Position numbers and translations under genes: made by a program | Shown: positions 1 to 8,756 of the stretch, piece after piece | How positions within the stretch are numbered: position 1 is the first letter of the stretch | How the letters are laid out: each line of letters starts with the position of its first letter | The notes under the pieces: generated by a model | The model's input: only the letters and a program-made list of their open reading frames with translations | Databases searched by the model: none | Told to the model about the DNA's origin: nothing | Assembly (NCBI RefSeq): GCF_900090225.1 | Contig: NZ_FMHY01000002.1 | Location: 2,976,001 to 3,040,000 of the forward strand | Reading direction: 5' to 3' | Source: Micromonospora eburnea | Lineage (GTDB): Bacteria; Actinomycetota; Actinomycetes; Mycobacteriales; Micromonosporaceae | DNA length: 64,000 bases

Positions 1-3000
1 TGCCGGCGGGGAGCCAGAAGTCGTCCTCGCTGACCCCGAAGGCCGCGCCCACGTGCAGGCAGGCGTCGAGCACCATCGGGTGCAGCAGCCACCCGTCGCC
101 GTCGCGTTCCGGTTCGTCCACCTCGATCAGGGCCAGCGCCTCGTCCCCGGAGCGCAGCAGCCGCTTCATCGCCCGGTAGCCCGGCCCGTACTCGACGCCG
201 ATCCGCCAGAGCCGGTCGTAGAAGCCGTCGAGGTCCTCGTCCGCCATGCCGGCCCGTACGCCGGCCAGGTGCAGCCGGTGCGGGGTGGGCGAGGTGCCGG
301 CGTGCACGGCGGCGACGGTGACGTGCTGCGTCCACGGTGCCGACGGCTCGTCCGCCGGCCGGCTGAAGCAGCGCACCCGCTGCGCCCGCTCGTGCGGCTC
401 TACACAGGACTGCAGGGTGAGCGTGGTTCCCTCGTCGCAGCGCAGGAACTCGTCGAAGGTGATCCCCGCCAGGCTCCACCGGCGCTCGGGGGAGTCGCCG
501 CGGGCCGCGGCGAGCGCCCACTCGACGAGCGCGGTCGCCGGGAACACCGCCGTGCCGAGCAGCCGGTGCTGGTCGACGATGCGGAGCCGCTCGGGGGCGA
601 CGGTCCGGGTGAACCAGCGTCCGGCGGTCCCGGCCACGTCCAGCGGCGTGCCGAGCAGGGGATGACCGTCGGCCGGCTCGACCGGCGTCCGGACCGGCCC
701 GCTGTCCGCGGTGGCCGGCAGCCAGTGGCGGGTGCGCTGGAACGGATAGGTGGGCAGATCGAGGTGGGCGTTGGTGTCGCTGGGCCGGCCGTTGAGGGTG
801 GCGGCGGCGGTGAGCAGGGTGTGCTGGTCCGGCCGGTCCTTGTGCAGGGTGTGGACGGCGAGCGCCTCGGGTCGGGTGTGGGTGTGCAGGGCGGTGAGGG
901 TGGCGTCGGGTCCGAGTTCGAGGAAGGTGTGTACGCCGTGTTGGTCGTGGAGTGTGGTGATGCCGTCGGCGTAGTGGACGGGGGCGAGGAGGTGTTCCAC
1001 CCAGTAGTCGGGGTTGGTGAGTTGTTCGGTGGTGGCGGGTTGTCCGGTGACGTTGCTGATCACTGGGAGGGTGGGTGGGGTGTAGGTGAGGCTTGCGGCG
1101 GTGGTGCGGAACTCGTCGGCGATGGCGGCCATGTGGGGTGAGTGGAAGGCGTGGCTGACTTTGAGGGTGGTGGCTTTGCGTCCTTGTTCGCGCCATTGGG
1201 TGGCGAGTTGGTGGCAGGTGTGGTGGTCGCCGCTGATGACGATGTTGTGTGGGGTGTTGATGGCGGCGATGGTGACGCGGTCGTGGCCGTTGATGAGTTG
1301 TTCGGCTTCGTTGCGGGTGGCTTGGAGGGCGATCATCGCGCCGGGGGTGGTGATGCTGTTCATCAGGCGGGCGCGGGTGGTGACGAGTAGGGCGGCGTCG
1401 GTGAGGGTGAGGACTCCGGTGAGGTGGGCGGCGGTGATTTCGCCGAGGGAGTGTCCGGTGAGGTAGTCGGCGTTGAGGCCGAGTTGGGTGGTGGCGACCT
1501 GGTGCAGGGCGATGTGGAGGGCGAACAGGGCGGGTTGGGTGTAGGCGGTGGTGTCCAGCAGGGCGGCGAGGTCGGTGCCGGGTTCGGCGAACACGACGTC
1601 TTGGAGGCGGTGTTCCAGGTGTGGATTCAGGGCATCGCAGGCCTGGTCGAACGTGTCGCGGTAGACCGGGTTGGTGGCGTACAGGTCGGCGCCCATGCCC
1701 GGGTACTGGCTGCCCTGACCCGTGAAACAGAAGGCGACCTTCCCGCCGTCGTCGGTGGTGACGGTGGTGCTGAGGTGCGGGTGCGGCTCGCCGTTGGCCA
1801 GTGCGGTCAGCGCGGCGGTGAAGTCCTCGCGGCTGGCGGCGGTCACCACCGCCCGGTGCGCGAACCGGGTACGCCGCGCCAGCACGCCGGCGACCGCCGC
1901 CGGTGCGACCTCCTCGTCACGCAACCAGTCGAGCAGGTGCGCCGCCTGGTCGCGTAGCGCGCGTTCGGTCCGCGCCGACAGAATCCACGACGCCCACCCG
2001 TCCCACGGGTCGACGTCCGGCGCGGCAGCGGGCTCCGCCGGCGGCGCCTCTTCGAGGATCACGTGGGCGTTCGTGCCGCTGATGCCGAACGACGACACCC
2101 CGGCCCGGCGCGGGTGGCCGTTCCGCCGCCACTCGACGGGCTCGTCGAGGAGGCGGACATTACCGCTGGTCCAGTCCACGTGCGGGGTGGGGCTGTCGAT
2201 GTGCAGCGACCGGGGCAGCAGGTCGTGGCGCAGGGCGAGGACCATCTTGATGATGCCGGCCGCGCCGGCGGCGGCCTGGGCGTGCCCGATGTTCGACTTG
2301 ATCGACCCGAGCCACAGCGGCCGGTCGTCCCGTCGTTCCTGCCCGTACGTGGCCAGAAGTGCCTGGGCCTCGATCGGGTCGCCGAGGGCGGTGCCGGTGC
2401 CGTGGGCCTCGACGGCGTCCACGTCGGCGGGCGTTAACCTCGCGTTGGCCAGGGCCTGGCGGATCACCCGTTCCTGGGACGGTCCGTTCGGTGCGGTCAG
2501 CCCGTTGCTGGCCCCGTCCTGGTTGACCGCCGAGCCGCGGATGACCGCGAGGACGCGGTGACCCCGCTGCCGCGCCACCGACAGCCGCTCCAACAGCACC
2601 AGACCGACACCCTCGGAGAACCCGAATCCGTCCGCCGCCGCGGCGAACGGCTTGCACCGGCCGTCGGCGGCCAACCCCCGCTGCCGGGCGAACTCGATGA
2701 ACCCGGTGGGGCTGGCCATCACGGTGACCCCACCCGCGAGCGCGAGTTCACACTCGCCGCCACGCAGGGACTGCGCGGCCAGGTGCACCGCCACCAGCGA
2801 CGACGAGCAGGCGGTGTCCACGGTGACCGCCGGCCCCTCCAACCCGAGGGTGTACGCCACGCGCCCGGAGGCGACGCTGGTGGTGCTCCCGGTCAGCAGG
2901 TAGCCCTCGGCATCCGCCGAGGCGCCGGGCCGGCTGACGTACTCCTGATGGGTGAGTCCGGTGAAGACGCCGGTGGCGGTACCACGCAGCGTGGTGGGGT

Positions 3001-3320
3001 CGATGCCGGCCCGCTCGATGCTCTCCCAGGCCGCCTCCAGCAGCAGCCGCTGCTGCGGATCCATCGCGGTCGCCTCCCGCGGGCTGATCCCGAAGAAGGC
3101 CGGATCGAACTCGGCGGCGTCCCGGACGAAGCCGCCCTCCCGGGCGTACGTCGTGCCCGGGGTGTCCGGGTCCGGGTCGTAGAGGGTCGTCAGGTCCCAA
3201 CCCCGATCGGTCGGGAACTCGCCGACCGCGTCGGTGTCCGTGGCCAGCAGTTGCCACAGCTGCTCCGGGGAGGTGACCCCGCCCGGATAGCGGCAGGCCA
3301 TCCCGATGATCGCGATCGGT
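1..3320 (-). other. PKS module 7 (partial): KS-AT(malonyl)-DH, rest outside window
   Basis: The KS Cys codon is 2807-2809, and the AT has GHSLGE and HAFH. The DH has HRLLGTAVFP and MVLDACLH; its sequence is clearly unlike the DHs of modules 1-6. The window edge cuts the module, so KR, ER, ACP and any thioesterase cannot be judged. Confidence 0.83.
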
Positions 3321-6300
3321 TCGGCCGTGGCGGTCGCCGCCGGCGCCGCTGCTCGCCGCTCGGTGGGCAGGTCGAGCAGCAGCGTCCGGAGCAGCGTTGC
3401 CACCGCCCGTATCGTCGGGTGGTCGAAGACGAGCGTCGCGGGCAGCCGCAGCCCGGTGGCGGTCCGGAGCCGGTTACGCAGCTGCACCGCCGTCATCGAG
3501 TCGAACCCCAGGCCCTTGAAGTCCTGCCCCACGTCGAGTCCGGCGGGGTCGACGTGCCCGAGCACCGCGCCGACGTGCGTCCGGACCAGGTCGACCAGGA
3601 AGGACAGCTGGTCTTCCGCCGAGCGCTCCGCGAGTTGCCCGGCGAGCGGGGACACCGCCGGGGCGGTCGTCGTGGCCTGCCGGAGCCCGGCCGGGGCGAA
3701 CGCGCGCAGCACGGCCGGCAGGTCACCGGCGCGGGCCCGGGCGCGTACGGCCGAACGGTCGATACCGGCCGGCACCAGCACCGGCCGGTCGGTCGCCAGC
3801 GCGGTGTCCAGGAGCCGCACCGCCTCCTCGACGGGCAGCGCCGCGAGCCCGGCCCGGGCCAGCAGCCGCCGGTCGGCGTCTGACATCGCCCCGCTCATTC
3901 CGGTCTCGACGTCCCAGTAACCCCAGGCCAGGGCGGTGGCGGGCAGGCCCTGCGCGCGCCGGTGCCCGGCGAGGGCGTCGAGGAACGCGTTCGCCGCGGC
4001 GTAGTTGGCCACGCCGCTGGTGTTCAGGCTGCCGGCGATCGAGGAGTAGAGCACCAGGTGTGCGTCGGTGAGCCGGTGCAACTGCCAGGCGGCGTCGACC
4101 TTCGGCCCCAGCACGTCGTGCAGTTGCCGCTCGGTGAGTCGGTCCACCGGCCCGCCGTCGGTCAGCCCGGCCGCGTGGAAGACCGCGGTCAGCGGATGCG
4201 CCGGGTCGATGCCGGCGAGGAGATCACAGACCACCGCCGGGTCGCCGAGGTCCCCGGCGGCGACGGCCACCACCGCGCCGAGACCGGCCAGCTCCCGTAC
4301 GACGGCGGCGGCGTCCGGGTGTTCCGGGCCGCGCCGGCCGACCAGCAGCAGGTGGCGGACGCCGTGCCGGGTGACCAGGTGCCGGGCGGTCAGCCGGCCG
4401 AGCGTACCGGTGCCCCCGGTGACCAGCACGGTGCCCTCGGGATCGAGCGGGACCGGCCCGGCCGGCTCGATCGCGGCCGGGGCCAGCCGGGGCGCGCGGA
4501 GCCCGCCGGCCCGCACCGCGAGCTGCGGCTCCGCGCCCAGCGTGGCGGTGCTCACGGCGGCGGCCAGCGCCCGGGTGCTCTCCGGACTGCCGTCGAGGTC
4601 GACCACGATGATCCGGTCGGGGTGTTCGGTCTGGGCGGAGCGCAGCAGTCCCCAACAGGCGGCGCCGGCCAGGTCGGTCACCGGCTCGTCGGCTCCGGTG
4701 CCGACCGCGCCGCTGGTGACCACGACCAAACGGCTGTCCGACAGCTCCTCCCGGGCGAGCCACGCCTGGACCGTGCGGAGCAGGCGACCGGTCCGCTCGT
4801 GCACGGCCGCCGGCACGTCTGCGTCGTCACCGGGGGACAGCGGCAGCACGAGTACCCCGGGCGCCGTCGCGCCGTCGCGCGCCGCCTCCCCGAGCTCTGC
4901 GATCACGGGTACGCCCGGCAGCCCGTCGGACACCCGCGCGGTGTCCCCACCGACCAGCACCCAGGACGAGGTCGACTCGGCGGGGGCCGGCGGGACGGGC
5001 ACCCACTCCATCCCGAAGAGCCGGTCCGGTCGGGCGGCCCCGGCCGCGATCCGGTCGGCCGAGGTGGCCCGGGACAGCACCCCGGCGGCGCTCAGCACCA
5101 GCTCACCGGCCAGGTCGTGGGCGGCCAGCGTCAGCCGTTCCGGTGACTGGCGGGCCAGGCGTACCCGGAGGGCTGTCGCGCCCGTCGCGTACAGGCGGAC
5201 CTGCTCCCAGGCGAACGCCTGACGGACGGTGTCCGCGTCCTCGTCGAGGACGGCCAGCACCGCCGGGTGCAGGGCCGCGTCGAGCAGCGCGGGATGCACG
5301 GCGTACCCGGTCACGTCCATCTGTTCGGGTAGCGCGACCTCGGCGTACAGGTCGTCGCCGGAGCGCCAGGCCCGGCGTAGACCCTGGAACGCCGGCCCGA
5401 ACCGGTAGCCCGCCTCGGCCAGCCGCGGATACGCCCCGTCCAGGTCGACCGGTTCCGCGCCGGCCGGCGGCCAGGCGGCGAGCGGCGGCGGGGTTGGCTC
5501 GCCGTCGTCGCCGGTGAGCAGCCCGGTGGCGTGGGTCGTCCACGACGCCTCCGGCTCGTCGGCCGGTCGGGTGTGTACGGCGAACGTACGCCGTCCCGGC
5601 TGGTCGCTTCCGGTGACGGTGACCTGGACGTCGGTGGCGACGTCGGAGAGCGGCACCGGTGCTTCGAGGGTCAGTTCCTCCAGTAGTGGATACCCGGCGA
5701 CGGCGCCCGCGTGCAGGGCGAACTCGACCAGGGCGGTCGCGGGCAGCAGGCCGGCACCGGCGATGGTGTGGTCGGCGAGCCAGGGGTGCGCCCGGCTGGA
5801 GAGGTGGCCGGTGAAGAGGTGCTCGCCGCTGGTGGCGGTGGTGATGGTGGCGGCCAGCAGGGGGTGGCTGGTGGCCTGTAGGCCGAGACGGCGTGGGTGG
5901 GCGGCCGGCGCGACGGTCGACCAGTACCGCTGGTGGTGGAACGGGTAGGTGGGCGGAATGACGGGCGCCTGCTCGGTGTGGGGGATGAGCCTGGTCCAGG
6001 TGATGGGGTGGTTGGTGTGGGTGTGGAGGTGGGCGGTGTTGGTGAGGAGGGTGTGCCAGGGGTCGGTGTCGCGGCGGAGGGTGTGGCAGACGGTGGTGTC
6101 GTTGTCGATGGTGGGGGCGAGGAGGGGGTGTGGGCTGATCTCGATGAGGGTGTGGTGTCCGTCGGTGGTGAGGGTTTGGAGGGTGGGGTGGAAGTGGACG
6201 GGTTGGCGTAGGTTGTCCCACCAGTAGTCGATGGTCAGTTCGGTGCCGGGGACGGCCTGTTGGCGGGTGCTGCTGTAGAACGTGGTGTCGCTGCTCTGGG

Positions 6301-8713
6301 GGCTGATGGCGACGCCGGTCAGCTCGGCTTGTAGTGGGTCGATGTGGGGGCAGTGGCTGGCGTAGCTGACCGGGATGATTTTGGCGGTCAGGCCGTGGCT
6401 GGTGAGGGCTTGGTGGGCGGCTTGGATGGCGTGGGGGGTGCCGGAGAGGACGCTGCTGGTGGGCGCGTTGTGGGCGGCGAGGTGCAGGCTCGCGGCGTGC
6501 TCGGGCACCAGTCGGGTCAGCAGGTCGGGTAGTTCGTCGGGGGTGGGGCCGGTGACGGCGAGCATGCCGCCGGTGCCTTCGATGGTGGTCAGCGCCTGTC
6601 CGCGGTGGGTGATGAGCCGTGCGGCCTGGTCGAGGGCGAGGATCCCGGTGGCGTGGGCGGCGGTGATCTCGCCCTGGGAATGGCCGATGACGGCATCAGG
6701 GTTGATGCCGTGGTGCCGCCACAGTGCGGTGAGCGCGGTGGTGACCGCGAACAGGACCGGTTGGACGACATCGACCCGGTCCAGGCTGGCCGCGTCGGGT
6801 TTTTCCAGGATCACGTCGAGCAGTGACCAGTCGACGTGCCGGCGCAGGGTGGCATCGGTGGTGTTGATGCTGTCACGGAAGACGGTCGAGGTGCGGTAGA
6901 GCTGGTGGGCCATGGCGGGCCATTGACTGCCCTGACCGGGGTAGATGAACCCGATCCTGCCACCGTCTCGGGCCTCACCGACGGTCAGGTTGTCGTGCTC
7001 GACCCCGTCGGCCAGAGCGGTGAGGGCTTCGCGCATCTCCTCGACGGTGCGACCGAGAACGACCGCCCGGCACGGGAACGTGCTACGCCCGACGAGGGCG
7101 TGGGCGACGCCGACCAGATCCAGGCCGTCCGTGTCAGCGGCCCAGTCCCGCAGCCGGCGGGCGTACTCCCGCAACGACGTGTCGGTCTTCGCAGACAGCA
7201 GCCAGGGCACCCACCCACCACCGGGCAGGTCGGTCAACTCGGCGTCGTCCCCGTCGGCCGGTGTCGTCGAGGTCGGGGTGGCATCCGGTCCGGTCTGTTC
7301 CGGCCCGCTGCCGGCCGGCTCATCGGCCGGGGCCTCCTCGATGATCAGGTGCGCGTTGGTGCCGCTGACGCCGAACGAGGACACCCCGGCTCGGCGCGGA
7401 CGTCCGTTCTCCCGCCATTCGACCGGCTGGTCAAGGAGGCGGACATTACCGCTGGTCCAGTCGACGTGGGGGCTCGGCGCATCGATGTGCAGGGAACGGG
7501 GCAGCAGGCCGTGTCGCATCGACAGGACCATTTTGATCACCCCGGCGACGCCGGCGGCGGCCTGGGTGTGGCCGATGTTGGATTTGATCGAGCCGAGCCA
7601 GAGTGGCTGGTCGTTGCGGCGGTGTTGTCCGTAGGTGGCGAGGAGTGCCTGGGCTTCGATGGGGTCGCCGAGGGTGGTGCCGGTGCCGTGGGCCTCGACG
7701 GCGTCCACGTCGGCCGGCGTCAACCTCGCGTTGGCCAGGGCCTGGCGGATGACGCGTTCCTGGGATGGTCCGTTCGGTGCGGTCAGGCCGTTGCTGGCGC
7801 CGTCCTGGTTGACGGCGGAGCCGCGGATGACGGCGAGGATCCGGTGGCCGCGTTCCTGGGCCACGGAGAGCCGTTCCAGCAGCAGTAGGCCCACACCCTC
7901 GCCCCAGCCGGTGCCGTCGGCGGCGGCGGCGAACGGCTTGCACCGGCCGTCCGGTGCCAGGCCGCGCTGCCGGCTGAACTCGATGAACGGGCGCGGCAGG
8001 GCGAGGATGGTCGCGCCACCCGCGAGCGCCATGTCGCACTCGCCGCCGCGGATCGCCTGGACGGCGAGGTGCATCGCCACCAGCGACGACGAACACGCGG
8101 TGTCCACAGTTACCGCCGGGCCCTCCAGTCCCAGCACGTACGCGATCCGCCCCGATGCCACGCTGCCCGAGTTGCCGGTGACCAGGTATCCCTCCAGGTC
8201 GGGATCCGGCTCGCTCATCCGGGCCAGGTAGTCCTGCGAGATCACCCCGGCGAAGACACCGGTGGCGCTGCCGCGCAGGCTGGTCGGGTCGATGCCGGCC
8301 CGCTCGACGCTCTCCCAGGCGGTCTCCAACAGCAGCCGCTGCTGCGGGTCCATCGCCGTCGCCTCTCGCGGACTGATCCCGAAGAAGGCGGCGTCGAAGC
8401 CGGGGGCGTCGGCGAGGAACCCACCGTCGCGGGCGTACGTGGTGCCGGGCGAATCGGGGTCCGGGTCGTAGAGCGAGTCCAGATCCCACCCCCGATCGGT
8501 TGGGAACGGTCCGATCGCGTCGCCGCCCGCGGCGATGAGGTCCCACAGCTGCTCCGGGGTGTCGATCCCACCCGGATACCGGCAGGCCATCCCGACGATC
8601 GCCACCGGTTCCTGTGCCCGGTCCTCCACCTCGCGCAGCCGCTGCCGCGTCGAGCGCAGGTCGGCGGTGGCGCGCTTGAGGTAGCTGCGGAGCTTGTCTT
8701 CGTCGTTCAACAT
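1..8713 (-). CDS. Type I modular polyketide synthase, modules 6 and 7 (PKS-3, 3' end outside window)
   Basis: The third polyketide synthase in reading order extends two carbons per module on an ACP-tethered chain. About 2904 codons are inside the window and no stop is reached. The ATG at 8713 has an AGGGGGA ribosome site 3 bases upstream and starts a short N-terminal docking helix (residues 1-33, MLNDEDKL...). Approximate domains: KS6 34-459 (active Cys207 in DTACSSS), AT6 586-864 (GHSQGE and YASH, methylmalonyl type), DH6 938-1174 (canonical HTIAGAGLLP and LLDAALH), KR6 1423-1604 (GGTGTLG, SSIAG, NYAAAN), ACP6 1691-1771 (GFDSM), KS7 1799-2221 (Cys1969), AT7 2326-2601 (GHSLGE and HAFH, malonyl type), then the start of DH7. 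Only 43 bases separate it from the end of PKS-2, so the two are probably cotranscribed. Family and domains are certain; substrate calls are inferred from motifs. Confidence 0.96.
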   Translation of the reverse strand, partial: MLNDEDKLRSYLKRATADLRSTRQRLREVEDRAQEPVAIVGMACRYPGGIDTPEQLWDLIAAGGDAIGPFPTDRGWDLDSLYDPDPDSPGTTYARDGGFLADAPGFDAAFFGISPREATAMDPQQRLLLETAWESVERAGIDPTSLRGSATGVFAGVISQDYLARMSEPDPDLEGYLVTGNSGSVASGRIAYVLGLEGPAVTVDTACSSSLVAMHLAVQAIRGGECDMALAGGATILALPRPFIEFSRQRGLAPDGRCKPFAAAADGTGWGEGVGLLLLERLSVAQERGHRILAVIRGSAVNQDGASNGLTAPNGPSQERVIRQALANARLTPADVDAVEAHGTGTTLGDPIEAQALLATYGQHRRNDQPLWLGSIKSNIGHTQAAAGVAGVIKMVLSMRHGLLPRSLHIDAPSPHVDWTSGNVRLLDQPVEWRENGRPRRAGVSSFGVSGTNAHLIIEEAPADEPAGSGPEQTGPDATPTSTTPADGDDAELTDLPGGGWVPWLLSAKTDTSLREYARRLRDWAADTDGLDLVGVAHALVGRSTFPCRAVVLGRTVEEMREALTALADGVEHDNLTVGEARDGGRIGFIYPGQGSQWPAMAHQLYRTSTVFRDSINTTDATLRRHVDWSLLDVILEKPDAASLDRVDVVQPVLFAVTTALTALWRHHGINPDAVIGHSQGEITAAHATGILALDQAARLITHRGQALTTIEGTGGMLAVTGPTPDELPDLLTRLVPEHAASLHLAAHNAPTSSVLSGTPHAIQAAHQALTSHGLTAKIIPVSYASHCPHIDPLQAELTGVAISPQSSDTTFYSSTRQQAVPGTELTIDYWWDNLRQPVHFHPTLQTLTTDGHHTLIEISPHPLLAPTIDNDTTVCHTLRRDTDPWHTLLTNTAHLHTHTNHPITWTRLIPHTEQAPVIPPTYPFHHQRYWSTVAPAAHPRRLGLQATSHPLLAATITTATSGEHLFTGHLSSRAHPWLADHTIAGAGLLPATALVEFALHAGAVAGYPLLEELTLEAPVPLSDVATDVQVTVTGSDQPGRRTFAVHTRPADEPEASWTTHATGLLTGDDGEPTPPPLAAWPPAGAEPVDLDGAYPRLAEAGYRFGPAFQGLRRAWRSGDDLYAEVALPEQMDVTGYAVHPALLDAALHPAVLAVLDEDADTVRQAFAWEQVRLYATGATALRVRLARQSPERLTLAAHDLAGELVLSAAGVLSRATSADRIAAGAARPDRLFGMEWVPVPPAPAESTSSWVLVGGDTARVSDGLPGVPVIAELGEAARDGATAPGVLVLPLSPGDDADVPAAVHERTGRLLRTVQAWLAREELSDSRLVVVTSGAVGTGADEPVTDLAGAACWGLLRSAQTEHPDRIIVVDLDGSPESTRALAAAVSTATLGAEPQLAVRAGGLRAPRLAPAAIEPAGPVPLDPEGTVLVTGGTGTLGRLTARHLVTRHGVRHLLLVGRRGPEHPDAAAVVRELAGLGAVVAVAAGDLGDPAVVCDLLAGIDPAHPLTAVFHAAGLTDGGPVDRLTERQLHDVLGPKVDAAWQLHRLTDAHLVLYSSIAGSLNTSGVANYAAANAFLDALAGHRRAQGLPATALAWGYWDVETGMSGAMSDADRRLLARAGLAALPVEEAVRLLDTALATDRPVLVPAGIDRSAVRARARAGDLPAVLRAFAPAGLRQATTTAPAVSPLAGQLAERSAEDQLSFLVDLVRTHVGAVLGHVDPAGLDVGQDFKGLGFDSMTAVQLRNRLRTATGLRLPATLVFDHPTIRAVATLLRTLLLDLPTERRAAAPAATATAEPIAIIGMACRYPGGVTSPEQLWQLLATDTDAVGEFPTDRGWDLTTLYDPDPDTPGTTYAREGGFVRDAAEFDPAFFGISPREATAMDPQQRLLLEAAWESIERAGIDPTTLRGTATGVFTGLTHQEYVSRPGASADAEGYLLTGSTTSVASGRVAYTLGLEGPAVTVDTACSSSLVAVHLAAQSLRGGECELALAGGVTVMASPTGFIEFARQRGLAADGRCKPFAAAADGFGFSEGVGLVLLERLSVARQRGHRVLAVIRGSAVNQDGASNGLTAPNGPSQERVIRQALANARLTPADVDAVEAHGTGTALGDPIEAQALLATYGQERRDDRPLWLGSIKSNIGHAQAAAGAAGIIKMVLALRHDLLPRSLHIDSPTPHVDWTSGNVRLLDEPVEWRRNGHPRRAGVSSFGISGTNAHVILEEAPPAEPAAAPDVDPWDGWASWILSARTERALRDQAAHLLDWLRDEEVAPAAVAGVLARRTRFAHRAVVTAASREDFTAALTALANGEPHPHLSTTVTTDDGGKVAFCFTGQGSQYPGMGADLYATNPVYRDTFDQACDALNPHLEHRLQDVVFAEPGTDLAALLDTTAYTQPALFALHIALHQVATTQLGLNADYLTGHSLGEITAAHLTGVLTLTDAALLVTTRARLMNSITTPGAMIALQATRNEAEQLINGHDRVTIAAINTPHNIVISGDHHTCHQLATQWREQGRKATTLKVSHAFHSPHMAAIADEFRTTAASLTYTPPTLPVISNVTGQPATTEQLTNPDYWVEHLLAPVHYADGITTLHDQHGVHTFLELGPDATLTALHTHTRPEALAVHTLHKDRPDQHTLLTAAATLNGRPSDTNAHLDLPTYPFQRTRHWLPATADSGPVRTPVEPADGHPLLGTPLDVAGTAGRWFTRTVAPERLRIVDQHRLLGTAVFPATALVEWALAAARGDSPERRWSLAGITFDEFLRCDEGTTLTLQSCVEPHERAQRVRCFSRPADEPSAPWTQHVTVAAVHAGTSPTPHRLHLAGVRAGMADEDLDGFYDRLWRIGVEYGPGYRAMKRLLRSGDEALALIEVDEPERDGDGWLLHPMVLDACLHVGAAFGVSEDDFWLPAG
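891..1736. repeat. 846-bp malonyl-AT repeat, copy 1 (module 7)
   Basis: Near-identical to blocks of exactly equal length at 17722 and 23923, covering the malonyl AT core from the active-site region to the HAFH motif and beyond. The loading AT (37910-38740) is related but clearly diverged and is not part of the set. Confidence 0.9.
3390..8610 (-). other. PKS module 6: KS-AT(methylmalonyl)-DH-KR-ACP, predicted double bond
   Basis: The KS Cys codon is 8093-8095. The AT has GHSQGE and YASH. The DH has the complete HxxxGxxxxP pattern (HTIAGAGLLP) and LLDAALH. The KR has GGTGTLG, PKVD, SSIAG and NYAAAN, with neither a clear LDD nor the A-type Trp, so alcohol stereochemistry is not called. The ACP has GFDSM. 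Confidence 0.85.
6001..7241. repeat. 1241-bp AT/KS-AT linker repeat, copy 1 (module 6)
   Basis: One of four near-identical equal-length copies covering the methylmalonyl AT and its upstream linker (others at 12644, 29361 and 34662). Identity was judged by eye over the whole block; this copy differs most around 6308-6325. It continues leftward-coding through the KS-AT linker to about 7350 in this copy and in those of modules 1 and 2. Confidence 0.9.
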
Positions 8714-8756
8714 GCGTCCCCCTGGTCGGAGCCGGCAGGAATGATCATCAATCTGG

